DNA of 64,000 nt from Mycobacterium parascrofulaceum ATCC BAA-614 (GCF_000164135.1 NZ_GG770555.1:533476-597475); one strand, 5' to 3'; numbered from the stretch's first letter, positions 7,575 to 16,737 are shown. Notes: generated from the sequence alone by a model not told the origin. Numbers and translations are program-made.

Positions 7575-9968
7575 ATGGCCGACGGGTTGCTCGACGCCGT
7601 GCGCGTCCTCGACTTGTCGAGCGGAAACGGTGACGCGGTGACGCGCCTGTTCGCCGACCTGGGCGCCGATGTCCTCAAGGTCGAACCCCCCAGCGGAAGC
7701 CCGGCGCGCGCCGCGGCGCCGACGCTGGCCGGCGCGAGCATCCCGTTTGCGGTGCACAACGCCAACAAGCGCAGCGTGGTGCTGGACCCGTTCGACGAGG
7801 ACGACTGCGAGGTGTTCCTCGACCTGGCCGGGCAGGCCGACATCGTCGTCGACGACGGTTTCTACGGGGAGGCCCCCACCTTCGGGACCTCGGTCGAGGA
7901 GCTGGCGGCCCAGCATCCGCATCTGGTGGTGCTGTCGATCACCGACTTCGGCGCCACGGGTCCGCGGTCGTTGTGGCGGGCCACCGACCCGGTGTTGTAC
8001 GCGATGTGCGGCGCGCTGTCGCGATCCGGTCCCACCACCGGCACGCCGGTGCTGCCGCCGGACGGGATCGCATCGGCGACCGCCGCCGTCCAGGGGGCCT
8101 GGGCCGCCCTCGTCGCGTACTACAACCGGCTGCGTTGCGGTACCGGCGAATACATCGACTTCTCGCGATTCGACGCGGTGGTCATGTCGCTCGACCCGGC
8201 GTTCGGTGCGCACGGGCAGGTCGCCGCGGGAATCCGCCGCGCCGGGCAGTGGCGGGGCCGCCCGAAGAACCAGGACGCCTACCCGATCTACGAGTGCAAG
8301 GACGGCTACGTCCGGCTCTGCGTGATGGCGCCGCGGCAATGGCGTGGCCTGCGCCGCTGGCTCGGCGAACCGGACGACTTCCAAGACCCCAAATACGACG
8401 TGATCGGCGCGCGCTTCGCGGCGTGGCCGCAGATCAGCGAGCTGATTCAGGCGCTGTTCGCCGGCCAGACCATGAAGGACCTGGTGGCCGAGGGGCAGGC
8501 CCACGGGGTGCCGATCGCCGCGGTGCTGACGCCGTCGTGGGCGATGACCTCGGAGCATTTCCGGGGGGTGGGCGCGATCACCGACGCCGAGCTCGTTCCG
8601 GGCGTGCGCGCCGCCGTGCCGACCGGCTATTTCGTCGTCGACGGGCGGCACGCGGGCTTCCGCACCCCCGCCCCCGCCGCGGGGCAGGACGGGCCGGGCT
8701 GGCGCGGAAATCCGGCGGTGGTGTCCTCGCCCTCCGGTCGCGTCGGCGAATACCCGTTCGCGGGACTGCGCATCCTGGATCTGGGCATCATCGTCGCCGG
8801 CGGCGAGCTGAGCCGGCTGTTCGGCGACCTGGGTGCCGAGGTCATCAAGATCGAAAGCGCCGACTACCCCGACGGGCTGCGGCAGGCCCGCGTCGGCGAG
8901 GCGATGAGCGAGTCGTTCGCCTGGACGCACCGCAACCACCTGGGCATGGGCCTGGACCTGCGCAGCGCCGCCGGCAAGGAGATCTTCACCCGGCTGGTCG
9001 CGGAGTCCGATGCCGTCTTCGCCAACTTCAAGCCGGGAACGCTGACCGCGCTTGGGTTTTCGTATGACAACCTGCGGGCCGCCAACCCGCGGATCGTCCT
9101 CGCGGAGAGCAGCGCCTACGGCGACCAGGGCCCGTGGAGCGCCCGCTTGGGCTACGGTCCGCTGGTGCGCGCCGCGACCGGTGTCACCCGGCTGTGGACG
9201 GCCGACGACCCGGAGAGCCGGGATGGCGCTGCGCGGCACGCCTTTTACGACGCGACCACGGTCTTTCCCGATCACGTGGTCGGGCGGATCACCGCGATCG
9301 CGGCGCTTTCCGCGCTGATCCACCGGCACCGCACGGGCGGCGGGTCGCACGTGCACATCTCACAGGCCGAGGTCGTGATCAACCAGCTCGACACGTTGTA
9401 CGTCACCCAGGCCGCGGCGGCCGCCGGCGTGCCCAGGATCGCCGACGACACCAGCCTGCACGCCGTCTACCCGTGCGCCGGTGACGACGAATGGTGCGTC
9501 ATCTCGATCGGCTCGGACGAGGAATGGCGTTGCGCCGCTGGCGTTTTCGATCATCACGAATGGGCCGACGACCCGCGGTTCGCCACCGGCGAGGCGCGCC
9601 TGGCGAACCGCCGGGAGTTGGTGGAATTGGTGGCGGCCTGGACCCGGAAGCGCACCCCGGTGCGGGCCGCCCAGCTGCTGCAGTCCTCCGGTGTCGCGGC
9701 CGGCCCGATGAACCGGCCGCCCGACATTCTGGAGGATCCGCAGCTGCTCGAGCGGAAACTGTATGCCGAGATGCGGCACCCCCTCGTCGAACGCACGCTG
9801 CCGGCCGAGACGGCGCCGGCCCCGTTTCAGCACATCCCCCGGGCGCCGCAGCGGCCGGCGCCGCTACCCGGCCAGGACACCGTCGACGTCTGCCGCAGAG
9901 TGCTCGGCATCGGCCCGCAGGAGATCGATCGTCTCATCGGCGACGGCACGCTGTTCGGTCCCCCATAA
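7575..9968 (+). CDS. Tandem CaiB/BaiF (class III) CoA-transferase fusion
   Basis: The 797-residue protein contains two family III CoA-transferase domains. One runs from about residue 1 to 380 (AVRVLDLSSGNGDAVTRLFADLGADVLKVE). The second starts near 392 (GLRILDLGIIVAGGELSRLFGDLGAEVIKIE). A class III transferase normally works as an interlocked homodimer, so the fusion may form a pseudo-heterodimer within one chain. The second domain keeps the FPDHVVG segment expected to hold the catalytic Asp; the first has PPDGIASAT at the equivalent place. ATG at 7575 is chosen because it begins the first domain. It is the first gene of a three-gene run with the thiolase-like and fusion genes and is homologous to Rv1866. 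Confidence 0.88.
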   Translation: MADGLLDAVRVLDLSSGNGDAVTRLFADLGADVLKVEPPSGSPARAAAPTLAGASIPFAVHNANKRSVVLDPFDEDDCEVFLDLAGQADIVVDDGFYGEAPTFGTSVEELAAQHPHLVVLSITDFGATGPRSLWRATDPVLYAMCGALSRSGPTTGTPVLPPDGIASATAAVQGAWAALVAYYNRLRCGTGEYIDFSRFDAVVMSLDPAFGAHGQVAAGIRRAGQWRGRPKNQDAYPIYECKDGYVRLCVMAPRQWRGLRRWLGEPDDFQDPKYDVIGARFAAWPQISELIQALFAGQTMKDLVAEGQAHGVPIAAVLTPSWAMTSEHFRGVGAITDAELVPGVRAAVPTGYFVVDGRHAGFRTPAPAAGQDGPGWRGNPAVVSSPSGRVGEYPFAGLRILDLGIIVAGGELSRLFGDLGAEVIKIESADYPDGLRQARVGEAMSESFAWTHRNHLGMGLDLRSAAGKEIFTRLVAESDAVFANFKPGTLTALGFSYDNLRAANPRIVLAESSAYGDQGPWSARLGYGPLVRAATGVTRLWTADDPESRDGAARHAFYDATTVFPDHVVGRITAIAALSALIHRHRTGGGSHVHISQAEVVINQLDTLYVTQAAAAAGVPRIADDTSLHAVYPCAGDDEWCVISIGSDEEWRCAAGVFDHHEWADDPRFATGEARLANRRELVELVAAWTRKRTPVRAAQLLQSSGVAAGPMNRPPDILEDPQLLERKLYAEMRHPLVERTLPAETAPAPFQHIPRAPQRPAPLPGQDTVDVCRRVLGIGPQEIDRLIGDGTLFGPP

Positions 9969-10027
9969 CGCGCGCCGAACCCGGCCCGCGCGACCGGACG
10001 GATCGATAGCCACGCTAAATTCGTCGT

Positions 10028-11512
10028 ATGACCGTGGACCCCAGGACGCCCGTGCTGATCGGCTACGGCCAGGTCAACCACCGCGACGAGATCGACCCGG
10101 ACAAGCGGTCCGTCGAGCCGGTCGACCTGATGGCCGCGGCGGCCCGGCAGGCCGCCGACGCGCGGGTGATCGCGGCCGTGGATTCGATCCGGGTGGTGAA
10201 CATCCTGTCGGCGCACTACCGGGACCCGGGGCTGTTGCTCGGCCAGCGGATCGGCGCCGCCGGCTTCACCACGCTGTACAGCCCCGTCGGCGGCAACGTG
10301 CCGCAATCGCTGGTCAACCAGGCGTGCCTGGACATCCAGCGGGGCAGCGCCGGGGTGGTGCTGCTGGCCGGCGCCGAGACCTGGCGCACCCGCCGGGGCC
10401 TGCGCGCCAAGGGCGGCAAGCTCGAGTGGACCGTCCAGGACGACTCCGTCCCGATGGCCGAGGTCAGCGGCGACGACGTCCCGATGGCCGGCGACGCCGA
10501 GATCAGGATCCGGCTGGACCGCCCGGCCTACGTCTACCCGCTGTTCGAGCAGGCGCTGCGGATCGCCAACGGCGAGTCGGTCGACGACCACCGCAAGCGC
10601 ATCGGCGAGTTGTGGGCGCGCTTCAACGCCGTCGCGGTCGACAACCCGCACGCCTGGATCCGCAAACCGGTGACCGCCGGGGAGATCTGGCAGCCCGGCC
10701 CGCAGAACCGGATGATCAGCTGGCCGTACACCAAGCTGATGAACTCCAACAACATGGTCGACCAGGGCGCCGCGCTGGTCTTGACCTCGGTGGAACAGGC
10801 CAGGCGGCTGCAGGTCCCCGACGACCGCTGGGTCTTCCCGCATGCCGGCACCGACGCGCACGACACCTCGGCGATCGCCGAGCGCGACGAACTGCACCGC
10901 TCCCCGGCCATCCGGATCGGCGGCGGCCGGGCGCTCGAGCTGGCCGGGCTGGGCGTCGACGAGCTGGACTACGTCGACCTGTATTCCTGCTTCCCCTCGG
11001 CCGTCCAGGTGGCCGCGAACGAACTGGGCCTTCCCGTCGGCGATCCCGCCCGACCGCTCACCGTCACCGGCGGGCTGACGTTCGCGGGCGGTCCGTGGAG
11101 CAACTACGTGATGCACTCCATCGCCACCATGGCCGAGTTGCTGACGGCGAACCCCGGGCGCCGCGGCCTGATCACCGCCAACGGTGGCTTCCTGACCAAG
11201 CACAGCTTCGGCGTGTACGGCACCGAGCCGCCCGCCGAGTTCCGTTGGGAGGACGTGCAACCCGCCGTCGACCGCGAGCCGACCCGCGAGGGCCTGGTGG
11301 AATGGGAGGGCGTCGGCACGGTGGAGGCGTGGACGACGCCGTTCGACCGCGAGGGCCGCCCGGAAAAGGCCTTTTTGGCGGTGCGCACGCCCGAGGGGTC
11401 CCGCACCCTCGCGCTGATCACCGACAGCGCGGCGGCGGAGGCGACGGTGAGCGAAGACATCGGCGGCGCCAAGGTCGCCGTCGCCGCCGACGGCAGCGCC
11501 GCGCTGCAATAA
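10028..11512 (+). CDS. Thiolase-like (acetyl-CoA acetyltransferase family) protein lacking the usual nucleophilic Cys
   Basis: The 494-residue protein has a thiolase fold with an N-terminal PVLIGYGQVNHRDE and a C-terminal thiolase-like half (DLYSCFPSAVQVAANELG, TFAGGPWSNYVMH, ANGGFLTKH). Aligning the helix that normally carries the acyl-accepting Cys with SPVGGNVPQSLVNQACLDIQ puts Gly at the Cys position. The usual C-terminal CxGGG motif reads as ITANGGFLTKH. So it may act as an aldolase-like or acyl-binding partner and not as a thiolase. It starts 59 bases after the CoA-transferase and corresponds to Rv1867. Confidence 0.8.
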   Translation: MTVDPRTPVLIGYGQVNHRDEIDPDKRSVEPVDLMAAAARQAADARVIAAVDSIRVVNILSAHYRDPGLLLGQRIGAAGFTTLYSPVGGNVPQSLVNQACLDIQRGSAGVVLLAGAETWRTRRGLRAKGGKLEWTVQDDSVPMAEVSGDDVPMAGDAEIRIRLDRPAYVYPLFEQALRIANGESVDDHRKRIGELWARFNAVAVDNPHAWIRKPVTAGEIWQPGPQNRMISWPYTKLMNSNNMVDQGAALVLTSVEQARRLQVPDDRWVFPHAGTDAHDTSAIAERDELHRSPAIRIGGGRALELAGLGVDELDYVDLYSCFPSAVQVAANELGLPVGDPARPLTVTGGLTFAGGPWSNYVMHSIATMAELLTANPGRRGLITANGGFLTKHSFGVYGTEPPAEFRWEDVQPAVDREPTREGLVEWEGVGTVEAWTTPFDREGRPEKAFLAVRTPEGSRTLALITDSAAAEATVSEDIGGAKVAVAADGSAALQ

Positions 11513-11622
11513 CTCCTTGGCGCCATCCCGCCGGCTCAGGGTGCCGGTTGGCCCGTAACGGTCGCGTAGGTTGGGCCGTCTTGCCTATTGTCTAGTTTGA
11601 GGTCGGGGGAGGTGAGCCCCAG

Positions 11623-13734
11623 GTGCAGATCCTGGTTACCGACGCCACCGGCGCACTCGGGCGGCTGGTCGCACGGCAGTTGATCGCTGCCGGGCACACG
11701 GTCAGTGGGATTGCTGAGAGCCCGCACCCCTGCCTCGACCGCAACGTCGATTTTGTTTGCGCATCCCTGCGCAACCCCGTCCTCCGGGAGCTCGCCGGCG
11801 AAGCCGACGCGGTGATCCACCTGGCGCCGATCGACATCACCGCCCCCGGCAGCGCCGATATCGACGGCCTCGCGCACGTGACCGACGTCGCCGCCCGCGC
11901 CGGCGCGCGGCTGCTGTTCGTGTCCCAGGCGGCGGGGCCGCCGGCGCTGTACCGGCCGGCCGAGGATCTGGTGGCGACCAGTTGGGGCCCCAGCCTGGTC
12001 GTGCGCACCGCCCCGCCCGTGGGCCGCCAGCTCGACTGGATGGTGTGCCGCACGGTGGCCACGCTGCTGCGGACCAAGGTTTCGGCGCAGCCGATGCGGG
12101 TGCTGCACGTCGAAGACCTGGTGCGCTTCCTGGTGTCGTCGCTGAACGTCGACCGCACCGGCGTGGTCGACCTCGCCTCCCCGGACACGGTCAACGTGGT
12201 CACCGCCTGGCGGATGCTGCGAGCCGCCGACCCGCGGACCCGGCCCAACGGGGTGCGGAGCTGGCCGCGGCTCGTTCCGGACATGGATATTGCCGCGGTG
12301 CAAGAGGATTGGTCTTTCGCGTTCGGCTGGCAGGCGCTCGAGGCCGTCGCCGACACCGCCCGCGGGCTCGTCGGCCGCCGGATCGCCGCGGCGGGCGCCG
12401 TCGGCCACGGGCGCCAACTGGCATTGCCGGTCGAGGTCATGCCCCGCCCGCGGCCGTCCGGGCAGGACCACAGCGCGGCGCCCGAGGGCGTGGAGGGCGA
12501 GTTCGACGACCGGATCGACCCGCGCTTCCCGATTTTCAGTGCGGGCAATCTCTCCGGGGCGCTGCCGGGACCGCTCACCCCGATCACCCTGGACGTTCAA
12601 CTGAGCGGGTTGCGCACGGCGAATCGGGTGCTCGGCCACGTGCTGGCGCTGGGGGGTGCGGTGGGCGACGAATGGGGGAGCAGGGCCATCGCGGTGTTCG
12701 GTCATCGGCCCTACGTCGGGGTGTCGGTCAACATGGTCGCCGCCGCGCAGCTTCCCGGTTGGGATCAGGACGCCGTCGCCCGCAACGCCCTGGCCGGCCG
12801 GCCGCACCTCGGAGACCCCCTCCCGTTCGGCGAGCCCGCGCTGGCGGGCGGCGCCCTCGGCTCCATCGCCAAAGCCGTGGTGGCGGGGCGGTCACTGGCC
12901 CTGTTGCGCCATCTCAAGTCGGACACGCGGGACTACAGCGCGGCCGCCGAAACGGAACAGTTCGACGCCGCGCAGCTGGCGGCGCTGCCCGACGCCGTCC
13001 TAGGCGCCCGAATTCGCTTGCTGCGGGACCGCATTCACCAAGGCTGGATTCTCACCGCGCTGTGGCTGATCGACACCGGGGTCACCGCGGCGGCACTCGA
13101 ACGCCGCAAGGCGGCACGCGGGGTGCCCGGTGTGGACATGATCATGGACAGCGCCTTGGTGGCGGCCGAGACCGCGCGGCTGGCCGCGGTGCTGCGGGCC
13201 GACCCTCCGCTCTGTGCGCTGGCCGCCGACGGCAACCTCGCCAGCATTCGCGCGTTGTCTCCCAGCACCGCCGCCGCCGTGGACGACGCCGTCACGCGTG
13301 TCGGGCACCGCGGGCCGGGGGAGGGCGAGCTGGCCAGCCGGACCTACGCCGACGACCCGGCGATGCTGCTCACCGCGGCGGGAGAACTCGCCGTCGCCGA
13401 GGGCGCACCCACCGAGCCGCCACCCTCGACGCTGGCCCAGCGGCTGGCCGCCAACGCTCGCGACTCGCGCGAGCTCGCCCTCGACGTGACCATGCGGTTC
13501 ACCCATCAGCTGCGGATGACGTTGCGGGAGCTCGGGTCCCGCCGGGTCACGGCCGACGCGATCGACGCCGCCGACGACGTGTTCTACCTGACGTGCGACG
13601 AGCTGGTCACCATGCCGGGCGACGCCCGGTTGCGGATCAAACGCCGCCGCGCCGAACGGGAACGGTTGCAGGCGCAGCACCCGCCCGACGTCATCGACGG
13701 GACGTGGACTCCCGTCGAAGCCTCAGCCGACTAG
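11623..13734 (+). CDS. Fusion protein: NAD(P)-binding Rossmann domain plus PEP-synthase-like helical domain (Rv1868-like)
   Basis: The 703-residue product opens with an extended-SDR nucleotide motif (VTDATGALGRLVARQL) and a Rossmann-type domain to about residue 250. The part from about 430 to 700 is helical and resembles the region between the ATP-grasp and swivelling domains of PEP synthase or rifampin-phosphotransferase-like proteins: GHRGPGEGEL near residue 561, ELALDVTMRFTHQLRMTLRELG, and DDVFYLTCDELV near residue 650. No ATP-grasp domain or phospho-His domain is visible, so phosphotransfer is unlikely without partners. GTG at 11623 is preceded by GGGGGAGGTGAG. The 3' end overlaps the convergent reductase by 12 bases. 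The function is unknown. Confidence 0.75.
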   Translation: MQILVTDATGALGRLVARQLIAAGHTVSGIAESPHPCLDRNVDFVCASLRNPVLRELAGEADAVIHLAPIDITAPGSADIDGLAHVTDVAARAGARLLFVSQAAGPPALYRPAEDLVATSWGPSLVVRTAPPVGRQLDWMVCRTVATLLRTKVSAQPMRVLHVEDLVRFLVSSLNVDRTGVVDLASPDTVNVVTAWRMLRAADPRTRPNGVRSWPRLVPDMDIAAVQEDWSFAFGWQALEAVADTARGLVGRRIAAAGAVGHGRQLALPVEVMPRPRPSGQDHSAAPEGVEGEFDDRIDPRFPIFSAGNLSGALPGPLTPITLDVQLSGLRTANRVLGHVLALGGAVGDEWGSRAIAVFGHRPYVGVSVNMVAAAQLPGWDQDAVARNALAGRPHLGDPLPFGEPALAGGALGSIAKAVVAGRSLALLRHLKSDTRDYSAAAETEQFDAAQLAALPDAVLGARIRLLRDRIHQGWILTALWLIDTGVTAAALERRKAARGVPGVDMIMDSALVAAETARLAAVLRADPPLCALAADGNLASIRALSPSTAAAVDDAVTRVGHRGPGEGELASRTYADDPAMLLTAAGELAVAEGAPTEPPPSTLAQRLAANARDSRELALDVTMRFTHQLRMTLRELGSRRVTADAIDAADDVFYLTCDELVTMPGDARLRIKRRRAERERLQAQHPPDVIDGTWTPVEASAD

Positions 13735-14955
13735 CTCGGCCAGGGGAGTCTCGGGATCGGCCAGCCGGTCGGGGTCGACGGAAGCACCGGATCTGATCAG
13801 CGCTTTGACGTCGTCGAGCACGTCCCAGATGTTGACGTTCATCCCGGCCAGGACGCGGCTTTCGGGGTCGAGCCAGAACGCGACGAACTCGCGTGCGGCG
13901 ACGTCGCCCCGGAACACCACGCGCTCGGAGCCCGACGCGTGCCCGACATACTCCATCCCGAGGTCGTATTGATCGGTGAAGAAATACGGGAGTTCATCGT
14001 GTTCGCCTGGGCTGCCGAGCATTCCGGCGGCCGCGACCGCGGGCTGCTTGAGCGCGTTGGCCCAATGCTCGGTGCGGATCCGGCCGCCGAACAGCGGGTG
14101 CTCCGCGGCGGCGATGTCGCCGACGGCGTAGATGTCGGGATCGCTGGTGCGCAACGACGTATCGACCAGCACGCCGCCCGAGCCCATGGCGAGCCCGGCC
14201 TGTTCGGCGAGTTCGACATTCGGCGTGGCGCCGACCGCGACCAGGACGGCGTCGGCGGCCACCGCCGACCCGTCCCGCATCTTCAGTCCGGTCGCCTTGC
14301 CGCCGGTGGTGGTGATCTCCTCCACCTGCGCCTCGAGCCGCAAGTCCACCCCGTGATCGCGATGCAGACCGGCGAACACTTCGCCCACCGTCTCGCCGAG
14401 CGCGGCCACCAGCGGTTGCTTGGCGGACTCGACGACGGTCACGTCGACACCACGCTGGCGGGCGGCGGCGGCGACCTCCAGCCCGATCCACCCGGCGCCC
14501 ACCACCGCCAGCGAGGACCCTTCGGTGAGAACGGAATTCAGGGCCACGGCGTCCTCGTAGGTGCGCAGATAGTGAACCGACTCCGCGTCGGACCCGGGTA
14601 TCGGCGGGCGGCGCGACGACGACCCGGTGGCCAGCAGCAGCTTGTCGTACCGCACCGTGGTGCCGTCGGGGAGCGCGACGGTGTGTTCGCCCGCGTTCAC
14701 GGCCGACACCCGAGAACCGAGCCTCAGGTCGACGTTGTGGTCGTCATACCAGTCGGAGTCGTGCACCGTGAAATCGGTCAGCGACTTCTTTCCGGCCAGA
14801 TACTCCTTGGACAGCGGGGGCCGCTCGTAGGGCAGCCGTTCCTCTTCGGCAAATAGCGTGATGCGCCCGTCGAAGTCTCTGTCGCGCAACGCTTCGACCG
14901 CTTTCGCTCCGGCAAGACCGCCGCCGATGATGACGATTGTGATAGAGCTGGCCAT
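13723..14955 (-). CDS. FAD/NAD(P)-dependent ferredoxin-reductase-type oxidoreductase
   Basis: The 410-residue flavoprotein has the two dinucleotide motifs of the BphA4/rhodocoxin reductase type: IIGGGLAGAKA at the N-terminus for FAD and VVGAGWIGLEVA near residue 150 for NAD(P)H. The RPPLSKEYL loop and the late IYAVGDIAA FAD motif are also present. It would pass electrons from NAD(P)H to a ferredoxin, and P450s are the likely final users; two P450 genes occur further right in this window. ATG at 14955 has GGAG eight bases upstream; the GTG three codons earlier overlaps that ribosome site. It corresponds to Rv1869c. Confidence 0.9.
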   Translation of the reverse strand: MASSITIVIIGGGLAGAKAVEALRDRDFDGRITLFAEEERLPYERPPLSKEYLAGKKSLTDFTVHDSDWYDDHNVDLRLGSRVSAVNAGEHTVALPDGTTVRYDKLLLATGSSSRRPPIPGSDAESVHYLRTYEDAVALNSVLTEGSSLAVVGAGWIGLEVAAAARQRGVDVTVVESAKQPLVAALGETVGEVFAGLHRDHGVDLRLEAQVEEITTTGGKATGLKMRDGSAVAADAVLVAVGATPNVELAEQAGLAMGSGGVLVDTSLRTSDPDIYAVGDIAAAEHPLFGGRIRTEHWANALKQPAVAAAGMLGSPGEHDELPYFFTDQYDLGMEYVGHASGSERVVFRGDVAAREFVAFWLDPESRVLAGMNVNIWDVLDDVKALIRSGASVDPDRLADPETPLAELVG

Positions 14956-15004
14956 GATCGTCACTCCGTTCTGCCGTCGACATTTCGAGCCTACTCGGGC
15001 CGGC

Positions 15005-15724
15005 TTACCGCAAAAGTCCTTGCAACGTCAGCGCGTTCCGCACCGCGTGGCCGCCGAGATCGTTGTTGAAGTACATCCACACGTCCCTGCCTTCGCCCTG
15101 CCATGCGGCGATCCGGTCGGCCCACCGCCGCAGCTCGTCGTCCGAGTAGGAACCGGCGTAGATCGCGTCCTGGTCCGGACCGTGCATGCGGACGTACACC
15201 AGGTCGGTGGTGGCACGTGGCACGCACGCCAGCCCGGCGCCGCTCATCACCACGTAGGCGGCGCGCCGGCGCTCCAGCAGGTCGTAGACGCCAGGGTCGT
15301 TCCACGACGGATGGCGCAGCTCGACGGCCACCCGGATCGACTCCGGCACGCCGCCGAGAAACGCGTCCAGGCGCGCGTCGTCGCGCTGCTGCTCCGGGTG
15401 GAGCTGGACCAGGAGCACACCGCGGCGATCGCCGAGCAGTTCCCAACAGCGCTCGAATCGCTCGATCCACGGCCCCGAGGACGCCAGGCGCCGGTAGTGG
15501 GTCAGTCCGCGATGCGCCTTGACCGACATCCTGAAGCCGTCCGGCAGCTGGGCTCGCCATCCCGCGAAGGTCGAATCCTTCGGCCAGCGGTAGAAACTCG
15601 CGTTCAACTCGACGGTGTCGAACACCTCGACGTAGCGGGCCAGCCGCCGCGCGGCGGGCAGGCCCGGCGGGTAGAGCACGCCCGCCCAATGGTTGTAGGA
15701 CCACCCGGACGTGCCGATCCGCAC
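15005..15724 (-). CDS. DUF72 (YecE-like) protein
   Basis: The 239-residue protein has the YecE/DUF72 TIM-barrel pattern: an opening VRIGTSGWSYNHW, a VELNASFYRWP motif, LVQLHPEQ, VELRHPSW and a late YVRMHGPD. The role of the family is unproven; it is often found near nucleic-acid repair genes. The start is GTG at 15724, two bases past the stop of the upstream HhH gene on the same strand, so translation is probably coupled. Confidence 0.88.
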   Translation of the reverse strand: MRIGTSGWSYNHWAGVLYPPGLPAARRLARYVEVFDTVELNASFYRWPKDSTFAGWRAQLPDGFRMSVKAHRGLTHYRRLASSGPWIERFERCWELLGDRRGVLLVQLHPEQQRDDARLDAFLGGVPESIRVAVELRHPSWNDPGVYDLLERRRAAYVVMSGAGLACVPRATTDLVYVRMHGPDQDAIYAGSYSDDELRRWADRIAAWQGEGRDVWMYFNNDLGGHAVRNALTLQGLLR

Positions 15725-15726
15725 GG

Positions 15727-16362
15727 TCAACCGCTCACCTGCCGGCGCACGTCGTCGTCCAGCGACACCCGGATGAGCGCGGCGGCCAGCCGCGCATTGG
15801 CCCGCGGCGCAAGGGCTCCCAGCTTCTCCGGCCGGGTGGGCAGGCCCAGTTGCTGGGCCGCCGCGGTGGCACGGTCGTCGAAATAGGGCCGCACCCAGGT
15901 CCACACGTCCTGCACCTCGCGCAGGTAGATGTCGGCGCCGGTGTCCCCGATCCCCTTGAATTGCGTGAGCAGGCGTTTCGTCGCGGCGACGTCGTGGCGA
16001 CTGCGCTTCGCGAGTTCGCGCAGATCGCCGGAGTACTCGTCGCGCACGCGTTCGGCCATGTCGGTGAGCCGGGTGGCGGAGCTTTCGTCGTAGCGCACGT
16101 AGTGGGCGCGGCCGAAGGCCTCGATCATGGCCCGCCGGTCGGCGGCGAGCACCGCCTTCGGCGTGCGCAGCCCCGCCTTGAACAGTTCGCGCCCGGCGGC
16201 CATGGCGATGGCCGCATCGATCGGCTTGCTGGCCAGCATGCAGACGATCAGCAGCTGGAACAGGGGCATCGGCTTGTCCCCGAGCTTGATCCGCGCCTCG
16301 GCGGCATAGGTGGTCCCGGCAACATCGAGCAGCCGCCGCACCAGTCGCTCGCGGTTGGCCAT
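15727..16362 (-). CDS. HhH-GPD / endonuclease III-like protein without an iron-sulfur cluster
   Basis: This 211-residue helical protein carries a helix-hairpin-helix motif (LLTQFKGIGDTGADIYLREV, about residues 135-155). It resembles the core of endonuclease III and related base-excision glycosylases. The C-terminal four-Cys iron-sulfur motif of Nth is missing; only one Cys is visible in the chain. A catalytic Lys in the expected HhH position is also not evident, so it may be a binding or structural relative and not a lyase. The start ATG at 16362 gives MANRERLVRRLL; a GTG three codons upstream is possible. It is coupled to the DUF72 gene. Confidence 0.7.
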   Translation of the reverse strand: MANRERLVRRLLDVAGTTYAAEARIKLGDKPMPLFQLLIVCMLASKPIDAAIAMAAGRELFKAGLRTPKAVLAADRRAMIEAFGRAHYVRYDESSATRLTDMAERVRDEYSGDLRELAKRSRHDVAATKRLLTQFKGIGDTGADIYLREVQDVWTWVRPYFDDRATAAAQQLGLPTRPEKLGALAPRANARLAAALIRVSLDDDVRRQVSG

Positions 16363-16404
16363 GTCGAACACGTACCCGTGCCGGCTGTCAGCAAACCGCG
16401 GCGA

Positions 16405-16737
16405 TCACTTGGCCGGCAGGCTGCGCGCGTAACCGACGCCACGCGTCACCCAGCCCTGGAGCTGGCGTTTGGTCCGGATGCCGGCGACGTCCACCCGCAC
16501 CCACCCGCGCACGTCGCGGCCGGCCATCACCATGGGGCTGACGTGGGCGCGCCGCAGCAGGTTGTCGAGGTCGACGGCGGGCACGCGGACCAGCAGGCCG
16601 CCCTGGCCGCTGACGGCCACCGACATGTTGCCGTTGACCAGGAAGGCGAGGCCGCCGAACATGCGTTTTTCTTCCACGCCGCGCTCTGCGGCGACGAGTT
16701 CGCGGATCTCGTCGGCCAGCTTTTCGTCATACGCCAT
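16405..16737 (-). CDS. TfoX N-terminal domain protein
   Basis: A 110-residue cytosolic protein with the TfoX/Sxy N-terminal signature: KRMFGGLAFLVNGNMSVAV followed by GGLLVRVP and the MVMAGRDVRGWVRVD segment. The C-terminal TfoX domain linked to competence control in gammaproteobacteria is absent. Stand-alone versions are common in actinobacteria and their role is unknown. It lies 42 bases upstream of the HhH gene and 10 bases downstream of the Ddn-like gene, all on the minus strand. Confidence 0.85.
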   Translation of the reverse strand: MAYDEKLADEIRELVAAERGVEEKRMFGGLAFLVNGNMSVAVSGQGGLLVRVPAVDLDNLLRRAHVSPMVMAGRDVRGWVRVDVAGIRTKRQLQGWVTRGVGYARSLPAK

